Shown: piece after piece, positions 30,395 through 40,200 of the stretch | Layout of the letters: every line of letters begins with the position of its first letter | Position numbering within the stretch: position 1 is the stretch's first letter | The notes under the pieces: model-generated | The model's input: the letters and a program-made list of their open reading frames with translations, nothing else | Database searches by the model: none | Told to the model about the DNA's origin: nothing | Translations under genes and position numbers: made by a program | NCBI GenBank assembly: GCA_941918925.1 | Contig: OW799237.1 | Location: forward strand, 110,330,515 to 110,394,514 | DNA: 64,000 nucleotides | Direction: 5' to 3' | Source of the DNA: Phyto melanocephala | Taxonomy: Eukaryota > Arthropoda > Insecta > Diptera > Rhinophoridae

Positions 30395-30995
30395 CAATTC
30401 AACTCTGGTCTGGTCAAGAGTTCGCGCGTCGTGGTCGTTATCGTTGTCGAATAAAGACAATGAGGCCGTACCTTTTTATCTGACTTTGAGAGTTTTGCGT
30501 CTCACTCTCGAATTGGTTAATTGCGTGGCGTCGGTTAGCGGTACAGTTACCCGGAGTCTCAATTAACCTCTGCGAAACTTTTAAAAAAATAATATTTTTG
30601 GCGTTCACCTTTGACTTCCTGAACTGAACAAGTTTTTAAAATCTTACTTATACAGAGTTACATATAGTGTTGCAAAAGAAGAGGAAATTTGTAGCAAGTT
30701 AAATAAATCCACAAAACATTGGAATGGCGAAAAAAAAAACACACAAACATTGTTTTGAATTTTCATTTTCCATCCCTTAATGGAAACTACCTACAACAAA
30801 CATAGAACGAGTCATGACTCAGCTCTGGTCGGGTCAAGAGCTAGCGCGTTTTTGTCATTATCGTTTAATGGCAATCAGGTTGTCCCTTTTTATCTGACTT
30901 CAAGAGTTTTGCGTCTGACTCTCGTGTGGTTAACTGTGTGGCGTCCCGTAACTGTGCTTTGGATACAGTTTCCAGACTATTCTACAATTAACCGC
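30395..30995. repeat. Two diverged direct copies about 420 bases apart
   Basis: A block at 30400-30570 (CTCTGGTCTGGTCAAGAG, CTTTTTATCTGACTT, AGAGTTTTGCGTCT, AATTAACC) recurs in the same order at 30820-30995 (CTCTGGTCGGGTCAAGAG and so on). Composition is richer in GC than the surroundings. This may be an old tandem duplication or the two LTR remnants of a collapsed element. Confidence 0.65.
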
Positions 30996-31023
30996 GTGCT
31001 TTTATTAAAACTCAATTAACTTT

Positions 31024-31260
31024 TGACTGGAGGAGTACCAATTAAACTCAATTTACAAGTGACTGGAGGAGTTCCATAAAACTCAGCAGTAATTATTGTT
31101 CAGATGTCTCCGACTTCCTATACAATGGTATATGTAGGTCGACTTGCGGTGATGAATCAAAGTTTTGTAACTTAAGGAGAACCATATTACTTTTTTTTGA
31201 TTTGATTTTTGATTTATTGTTACAATGTCTCCGACTTCCTATACAGAGGTATAGGTCATT
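31024..31260. repeat. Short direct duplications
   Basis: TGACTGGAGGAGTACCA (31024) recurs as TGACTGGAGGAGTTCCA (31063). GTCTCCGACTTCCTATACA appears near 31105 and again near 31226. No gene is visible. Confidence 0.6.
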
Positions 31261-31299
31261 CCACGGGGAAGGAACCAACGGGAATACCCTGGCTTTTTG

Positions 31300-32789
31300 G
31301 TTATGTACCTCTGCCATTAAATTTAAAAAAAGAAACATAGAAAACTGATATCTTTTTAACATTTTTCACAAACATTTATTTTTTTTTTTTTTTAATAGAT
31401 GTATTTAAATTTGTATCTTATTTTCATAAATTTATGTGATTAAAAACTATTCATATGCTAAAAATAAAGTGCAAAATTTATTTTGCACGTGGTATGAATG
31501 TATGTATGAATGTAGTACAATTAATTTTATTATGTGTGTGTAATTTAAAAATACAGTAAAAATGTTCATAAGAGTATAAATTTATACTTTAATTAAGTGG
31601 GTAGATTCGATAATACTTTAAAAATATTGTATGTTATTTTTATTTTATGTACAGTACCGTGAAATTTAATAGCAGTGCTTGCCATATTTTAACAATTTAT
31701 TTTAATTTTTTTTTTTTATATTTTTCTAATTTTTTGTTTGTTATTTTTTAATCTCTAACTAGGGTATACTTTAAGGCAAAGTAAAAATAAATTCTTACAC
31801 ATTTTATTTTGATATATTTTATTTCTATATAAAAGTCGAAAAAAAAGAAAATCTGTGAAAAAAAAAAATTGTTGTGAGATCTTATAAGAAATTATATATA
31901 ATTGACGGTGACTTTTAATGGCATGTTTTACAATTCTCTTTTAAAGCTGCTACTATTTTTGACTGGACTTTACTAGATTGTTTACGTTTTATATGGAAAT
32001 TTGTGTAAACGAATGCAATCCAGTAAATTTCAGTAAAAAATAGTCAATACTTTTGAGTAAACGAACGAACATATTATTAATTTTGATTCAATAAAGACGA
32101 GGTGTTGGAGGCTAAAAACAATTCGTCATCAAAAAGTTAATTTCGAAAAATATGTCACATATTTTATTTTCACTGTTAGAGCTCGATATCAACGAATAAA
32201 GTGAAAAAACATTCTTCGTATTTTTATTTTTTTTTTCAATAACCCTTTAAACAGTAAGTTAAAAATATTCACTGCCATTAAATTGCTCGGTACTGTATAG
32301 CGACTTATGAAGCTCAAATTGGTCATTTAATTATATATTTTTATAAAATTTTATGTGTTTATTTAACGTATTTTGTTTTTAATTTTTAACATCTGTTCAC
32401 TAACAAAAAACCATGTCGTTAAACAAATTACAATTAATTAAAATTTAATGTTAGCGATTGTAAAATATAATTAAAATAAAAACTTTAAACAATTTTAAAA
32501 ACCTTTTTAAATAATTTTTTGTTTTTGAACAGGCAAATCATTAAAGCATTTTACCATCAGCACTTTGAAAACCTTAATCCCAAATATGGATCTTTGTGTA
32601 AAATAATTTTTTAAGAGTTAATTTTTGATCTGTTTTTTAGTCAGTGCATGATGAGGCTTCCTTGCTGTCTCATTAAACAAAAACCGTTTTAAGTTAATTT
32701 TTTATATAAAAATAATTTTCGTAACTCGACACCGACCTGCAGATAATTGAATAAAAGAAATAAAACATTAGTTTTTGTATTCCGCTTTA
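31300..32789. other. AT-rich noncoding stretch
   Basis: No frame, RNA gene or repeat end could be supported. Confidence 0.5.
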
Positions 32790-32791
32790 TA

Positions 32792-33655
32792 CGAGGATTG
32801 CCTTTTATATTTTGGGATTGGGCAATCTCAGTACTGCAATCTGGCAACTGGCATTCCTATAGTAAAGTATGAAATTTTTGATATAATGTATGTATGTACG
32901 TACTCAAAACGTTTTGACGTGTGAACATTTTCGTTTTATTATTTTTTTACAACTTTCGACATGAATAAGATTAACAACAATGCATCGATTAACTCAATTA
33001 AATTTTTTTTTTACAATGAAGCACCAACTAGGGCAATCTTTATCCTGGTGCTTACTGGCTTACTGAATTCAATCGTGACCGTAGTTCGCTCAACGACGAA
33101 GTTCGTAAAGGTCCTTCAAAATCATTTGTGGTCTGAAAAATCATTTTTACTGCAAGATCGTCATATCGTGATGTTGAGGCAACCTTAAATATTAGTGGGA
33201 CCAGCACACATTCAATATTGCATGAATATTTTGTTGTAAAAGAGATGTGTTCGTGTTGGATCCCACTTCATTTAAAAATCCCTCAGAAAAAGGCTTGTGT
33301 CAATTGATTGCAAGAAATGCTCAAAAAATACGATTGCGGCGTTCCAAAACATGTGAATGACTTCGTGACAGGTTATGAATCATGGATCTGTTAGTATGAG
33401 TCCGAAAGTTACTATTCACTTCGATTGTATGGGTCTTCTTAGACGAGCAAAACTCAACAAAAGTCATTCAAAATGCATGTTTTGGAGGTACCTCAATCGC
33501 AATGGAAAAACAGCTTCGAAGATTAGTTCACACGTATGCGAAAGTGTACTGATATTCATGGAGAATATTTTGAAAAGCTATAAAGCCATTTTTGATGAAT
33601 TGTTTTCGACTAATTTGTTGTCTCTTAATCCCGAAGTATAAAAAGCAACCCTCGT
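32792..33655 (+). mobile_element. Decayed mariner element with terminal repeats and TA duplication
   Basis: The ends CGAGGATTGCCTTTTATATT and, inverted, CGAGGGTTGCTTTTTATACT are flanked by TA (32790-32791, 33656-33657). At 864 bp it is shorter than a typical 1.3-kb mariner, so it has internal deletions. Inside, a mariner transposase can be followed on the + strand. Confidence 0.85.
32990..33640 (+). pseudogene. Mariner transposase pseudogene
   Basis: Recognisable pieces are EMLKKYDCGVPKHVNDFVTG and YESWI near 33315-33390. In active mariners this block is TGDESWI; here the first catalytic Asp codon has become Tyr. Stops and frameshifts occur throughout. It differs from the 29340-type clade (DESW-type rather than DEAHF-type). 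Confidence 0.75.
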
Positions 33656-33862
33656 AATTAAACAAATAAAAAATGGTGAAATGCTCTATCTATAATCTAA
33701 TACTAATACAAGTATGTTTGTTAAATTAACGTATGCATGTTTGTATGCATGTTTGTATGTATGTAATATTTCTTATCAATTCCATTAAAAATAGAGAGTC
33801 CATTTTATAGCGTTTTCTCTAAAGGGAGAGGCAGTAGCATGGCATAATAAGATTGTAATGCA

Positions 33863-33868
33863 TTTATT
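33863..33868 (-). terminator. Probable KLHL17 polyadenylation signal
   Basis: AATAAA on the - strand, 14 bases after the second in-frame stop (33882-33884) and about 410 after the first stop. Confidence 0.5.
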
Positions 33869-33881
33869 TGTAATAAAAATA

Positions 33882-34280
33882 TCAGGCAGTTGTTGGTTTA
33901 CTATCATCACTTGAAGAAGCAGGCCTTTCAGTTCGTGGACTTGATTCCGGTGCCGCGTTACGGTCACGATAACGTCTCAGCGTAGAGGTGGATGATGATG
34001 GAGCCGATGTGCTTAAAGTATAATTTGAAGGCAAGACAACATTCAGCAAATCTCCAGCCATCATACTGCGACCACTAACAGCACGGCCTGGTAAAACGGG
34101 ATTATTCGCCAAAGTCGTTGCCGATACCGATACCGATGAAGACGAAGATGAGTTGGAGCTTGATGCGACCACACCATTTGTAGCTGAAAGACTAGCAGCG
34201 GCTGTGGGAGAAGAATTTTTTGATGTCGGAGAACCATTAGTGGTATTAGCAAACGATTCAGTAATGGCCGCTAGTGGAGG
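33882..34280 (-). CDS. KLHL17: In-frame extension after the KLHL17 UGA stop (readthrough candidate)
   Basis: After the UGA, 132 sense codons follow in the same frame before the next stop at 33882. They encode a Ser/Ala/Pro-rich stretch (PPLAAITESFANTTNGSPTS at the start, SSDDSKPTTA at the end). The stop context is UGA followed by C, the leakiest context in flies, where readthrough of such stops is common. An AATAAA lies 14 bases after the second stop, so nearly the whole 3' UTR would be open. Serine runs inflate chance openness, so this is a candidate only. Confidence 0.5.
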   Translation of the reverse strand, partial: PPLAAITESFANTTNGSPTSKNSSPTAAASLSATNGVVASSSNSSSSSSVSVSATTLANNPVLPGRAVSGRSMMAGDLLNVVLPSNYTLSTSAPSSSTSTLRRYRDRNAAPESSPRTERPASSSDDSKPTTA

Positions 34281-37200
34281 TCATAAATTCGTAGTCTGCA
34301 CCAGTCCACGTTCCAAATTGAAGCAATCCAAGACGGCCGCACCCACCGAACTGCGACGGGCCACCATTGAGTTGACAATGGTCCATTTGTTGAGACGTAT
34401 ATCATAACGTTCTACTGAATTCAAAGAAGAAGAACCATCATTGCCGCCTAAAGCATAGAGAACGCCTTCTACTTCCACCACTTCGTGGGTGGAGCGGCGT
34501 GAGTGCATGGCAGCTATGGGTTCCCAACTGTTGCGTCTTATATTAAAACGTTCACCACTGGACATACACATGGTGCCGTCGTTGCCACCAATACAGTAGA
34601 GATAACCATCGCAAGAGGCTACACCACAGCTACTGCGTCTAGCCGTCATACTGGGCACCGAATACCATCTACCCACTCTGGGATCGAAGCGTTCCACACT
34701 CGACTGGTAGTTTGTTGAGTCGAAGCCACCCAAAGAATAAATGCAATTTTCCAGCACCGCCAAACGGCAGTAGCGTCTGCGGGTGCTCATAGTCGGGCAA
34801 GAACTCCACACAGATGTCAGCGGATCATAACGTTCGGTGCTGCTTAAACAAGAAGCACCATCGTAACCACCACACACATAAATCAAGCCATCGAATGCAC
34901 AAATACCCAAGCAGGAACGCTTCGTACCCATGGGTGTTATGTAAGACCATTTATTATTCAATGGATTGTAACACTCGGCCGTCGACAAATCATTAACGCC
35001 ATCATAGCCCCCCACCACATACAGAGACTTATGCAAAGCCGTTACGCCTGATCTTGAACGTCGCCACAGCATAGGCGCTATGCTAGACCAGGTATTCGTT
35101 CTGGGATTATACACCTCACACTCGTTGTGTATGGCAAAGAGACTGCCGCCGCCCACTGCAAAAACATAAGGTTTCATGCCATCCGGTCGTCTTTCCATAG
35201 TACGTTGGCTGCTCATTAAACTTCGCTGCTCCGGCAGCAAATGATACTTCATGGCCTCGAGTAGCAATTCTTTACACTGAGAATCATCTCTTATCAATGG
35301 CTCTGTCTCCACAATAGTCATTAGGAAGTCACGACTCACTAGCGGCAATCGTACATGACTCATTAGTTCGGCTATGTGATTTTTTCTCTCGGCCAAATCA
35401 TGTTTAATCCAATTTAAAACAGCATGAAACACCTTCTCTTCGGAGCATATGTTCAACAGATTATTTGATGTTAAGTCTTTGACCTAAAAGGGAAAATACG
35501 TATTTTAAATGAAAGAGAAAGGGAAGCGCTTATTTTATTATATTTTATTTATGTTTTTTTTTTTTTTATTAAAAAAATATTTTTATGGTTGTCGACTTCG
35601 CTAAAGATAACGAAAATTTGATTAAATTTCTACCCCCAATTCATCAGTAAAATTTTTAGAATTTTCAAATGTTCGAAACTTATTTTTTATTGGGTGCATA
35701 ACTTAAAAAATGAGGAATTTTCACTGCCAAATGCATAAAAGTTATCAAAAGTTTATAAAGGGTTTATTAAACTGATTTTCTGTGGAAATTTGATTTATAA
35801 ACTTTTAATAAAACTTTGATAATTTTTATGAATTGGCAGTTTATTTTTATTTTAAGTTTAATGTTCAATAGAAATTTATGAAAAATTGTTTCCAATTTTT
35901 CTGGCAACATATTGATTTAGCACCGTTAGAACTGCTTATCTTTTATGGCCAAGAACGAATCGAGCCAATTTCGAATACCCTGTTTTAAAGCGAAGCTAAT
36001 CTCATAGAGAGCGTTCTGCATTGATTGAAATAAATAGTATTCGGATAGGGCAATGTCTGAACTATAATTAAGGTGAGGCAAAACTTTCCAGTTTTAACTT
36101 TTTTTAAAATAGTTTTAAACAGGTATTGAAATATTACGGTTTGATTTTTGGCCGCATTTCGGACATGGAAAATCGTCTTTAAAGCTTTTTGCTTCAATTC
36201 GTATGGTAGCCTGTGTAGCTCTTTTCGGACGAGTATCTGCCAATGATTTGTAAGCTCTTATTGATTTTGAAAAAAATCGTCATAAGGCATGTCCTTCAAC
36301 TCATGGTCTTAAAACTTGTTTGGCTGTCTTGACCGATCTTTGTCTGCCGTATTAAAAACATTATTTCGAAATTCGAATCGCACAAAATATATCTCGCATG
36401 TTAAAACCGATGAAACATATTCACCACAAGCTTCGGCGACCATTCAGTGTGCTTAATTGAATTTCTTTTTTTTAATTAAAAAAGTAAAGTAGAGCTTGAC
36501 GTTGGTAAAAAATTCGGGGAAAACCCTTTTGTCATAATGCTTAACCACTAACTTAATCACTAAGTGAGAATAAAAGGGTGCCCCGGTGGACTAGCCAGTA
36601 GTGTGGTGGTCTGCTGGGGGTTGCGTGTTCGATTCCCGCCAGAGACTCAAGACTGGTCTGCTTCTCTTTCTATTCTTACTATTCTATTCATATGGAGCGT
36701 ACAACATGCCAATTGAAATTTTGAAATTAAAAAGCAATCTTATCTTAAATAGAAGATTTAATATACAAATTGGAAATTCCTAAAAGTTTTTGACCAAGTC
36801 GAAATAACAAACGGAATTTGTATTATGGTTTTATTAGCAGAAATTGATTCCTTAAGAGCGCACAACATGCCATTAGGGCATACGTGTATACCTGTCATGG
36901 GTTTTGGCTTCAAATGTCCCTCTTTTTCAACCTAACCTAAAGCTACGTTCACATTTGGCATATATTTATTCAAATAAAGCATGACTATTATTTTTTATTA
37001 TTAAATTTTATGTGGGTTTTTTAGACTTAATATTGCCAAAATTTATAACAGTCGATTGATATTGGCATTTACTTATTACGGAAGAAATTAAGACATTTTA
37101 GTGATTACGTCTATTTCATCAAATATTTTTCGAACGTGAACCATAAAAGCAACATCGCATTAAACTTCGCGAAAGAAACATATTTGATTAAATGAGCGTT

Positions 37201-40200
37201 CGACAAATGTGGTAACTTTTTTTTATAAATATTTAAAATTTACCCAACGTTAATTGTATCAATCGCCATTTTCTTTTTAGTTGAGCTCATTTCATTTTTC
37301 TACAGTTTATCAAATCATTTATATTACAGCTTGCTGGTCTTCAGTGAACTAAACCAGAAAAAATAATAGACAACGATTAACGCAATGCAACCAGAAAATA
37401 TTTAAATAATATGATTTTTTTAAAGCTTGAATGCAACCAGAAACGCAACCATAAACATAACTACACTCTATGCAACCAACAACAAAAATTGTCTGCTGGC
37501 AGAAACAAGTTGCCAAGTTTGTATTTACCTACCATAAGTTTTTATAAATTAATTAAAAAAAAAAACAAGTAAAAGTGCTATATTCGGCCGTGCCGAATCT
37601 TATATACCCTTCACAACGTGTAGTCATGCAATAACATTTGTTTCATTGTTCATTATCTTTATAATGACTTTATCCGCTTAAAAACATCCCATTGTAAAAT
37701 TATAGATTAAGGGCCGTATTCATAAAAAATATTTTAGGTTTCTCAAATGCTTATTTGACATATGTTGTAGATAAATTTGTCAAATAAGCCTTCAATAAAC
37801 CTAAAATATTTTTTATGAATACAGCAGTTAGTTTATGTATGTATGAAATAAAATAAAAAAAATAATAAAAAAAAAAATTTAAAAAAAAAATAAAAATAAA
37901 ATAAAATAAAAAAAAATTTAAAAAAATACAAATTTTTTGGTCTTAACTGAGATTTAAACCTACGTTCATCCAGTTTGTATTGGTGTGAAAAAAAACGAGA
38001 TGATCGTGGTTTTCTCATCATATCTCAGTTGTTTATAGAGCGATTTTTCTGATTTTCGATACCGACCTGCCTACAAATATTTCTGATATTTTAATACCTT
38101 ACACGGGTCTTGCAAATTTCTGGGGGCTTCAAACAGTTGATTTCAACATACACACGGACAGACGTGCAGTCTTAATTGACTGCTCTTGTATAAGTTTTCA
38201 GAAAATATATACTTTATGGGGTCGGAAATGAAATTTGTAGAAATTTCACACGGAATGACAAACCTATTTAATCCCTTATACTCACTGATAATGGTATAAA
38301 AATAATAATTGGAATAAAAAGTAAGAGCTGCGCTAAGAATGTAGCAGGTATGTTGCTTACCGATATCTAAAAATATTTCGCTAAATTTGTCTAATAATAG
38401 ATTTAACAATTTTATTTTTATTTATAATTTTTAAATAAAATCTCTGCTTGTGAAATCTCTTCGATTTTACTTACTTCTTCGAATGGCAGCAATAAAAACT
38501 CTTCGGTTCCGACGACTTGTTGGAAATTTTGTAAAGCATACTTATGGGATCTAGTATGTAATTCTTTGCAAGAATGGGCATCTAATTAAAACAGCAAAAT
38601 AAAATATTTTCATTAAATAAAAGTGTTAAACAAATTCCTTTCAACCACAAATTACCAGCAAAACTTCTAATGCCCAAACAATTTGATGGATGCAATTGAC
38701 GCAATAAGAATTTACAGCAGGCTTCGCGTACCGAATGCATTTGCAAAAGACTTGATGCTGGCAGCAATACTTGAACATTCTGTTCGGTTATAGTTATTTC
38801 ACCCGTATAAATGTAGTCAATTAAATCCTTAACCGCTATTATATCAATGTCATGTAGTCGTACAATACCCTGTGTACGTTCTAGCATGTCATCTAAAGGA
38901 AAATGGAAATGAAAAAAACAACAACAATTGAAGTAACATTTGAAATATGAAGGTGCCATTGTACTTAAATATGGCGACTGTTGAGCTAAAGATAAACGTT
39001 AAAAGAATGATGATACTTACCATTGAACATGGCATAGAAATAGGGTGATACTGAGGCTAAAACTACCTTGTGGGCATGTAGGGTTTCACCGCCCACCTCC
39101 AAAGACACATCGCACAACTGAAACAGGAAATAAAGCAAACGAGTCAACATCAAACACAAATGTAAAATATAATTGTGATTAATTTTGTACAATATTTTTT
39201 TTTGCGTGTTTTGCAATACCCATCCCATTATAATTTAAGGGATGATGTGTTTGTTTTTGTTTTTTTTTTTTAATAAATAGTGGTATTATTAAGTATGCAT
39301 TTTGTAAAAAAATGTTTTTAGTTTTATTTGCACCCTTCACCATTTATTGCGAATGGTAATAAAGAGGTTGTGCTTAGTACGTTCGCCATCTAGCAATTGT
39401 TTTTTTGGAATGCCAATGTAGTCAAATTTTCCGTGTAGTTTAGTTTTCTTATAATATTAACGTGGTATAAAATAGTATAAGTATTGAACGATTAAAGGAA
39501 ATTATTATGTCACATATGTATGTGACATAGTTCGACAAATACGTATAAAACTAAAAAAAAACATAAAATTAAAGACTTATACGTATCAGTCAAATATTGT
39601 ACCACATACAAAAAAACATAAATTTGTTTAAAATACTTTTTTATTAAAGTGTCACACTCGTGTGTGACAGCTTCAGCGAAAGTTTTGATGCCACATATGA
39701 GGAGCCGCTGAAAAAAAGGTGCTTTTTCGTTCATTTCAAATTTTTGGGAAATCGATAATTATTTTTTTTCGCCCCTTTAAAAAACTGCAAGAACATGAAA
39801 ATGCTTACAAGATTTTTACTTATCTACAGATGCATCTAACTGTCGTAAGTCACCCGATTAAATGTTAAGGATGTTTGATATAATTCCATTTTTATTTCGG
39901 AAAAAGCACCTTTTGCAAAAAAGAAAGCAAAAAAGCACCTTTTGTTAGGAATAAAGTAAAAACACTTTTCTTTAAAAAAAAAGTAAAAAAGCACGTTTTG
40001 ATAATAGAAGGAAAAGGTACATTTTGTAATGCGAATACACATATATGACGATAAAATTTTGACTGAATGTGGTTAAACCTGATCTAATAAAAAAATAATA
40101 AAAAATGTTAAGCTAAGTACGGAAGAAAATAAAATTATATGAAAAGAAGTGCGTACCACATACTACAAGTTTTCAAGATTTTATAAAATAATTAAAAAAA

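Noticed and set aside
34061..34407. Frames on the + strand and in another - frame across the KLHL17 3' exon
   Set aside because: Antisense or out-of-frame shadows of the Ser-rich coding or extension sequence.
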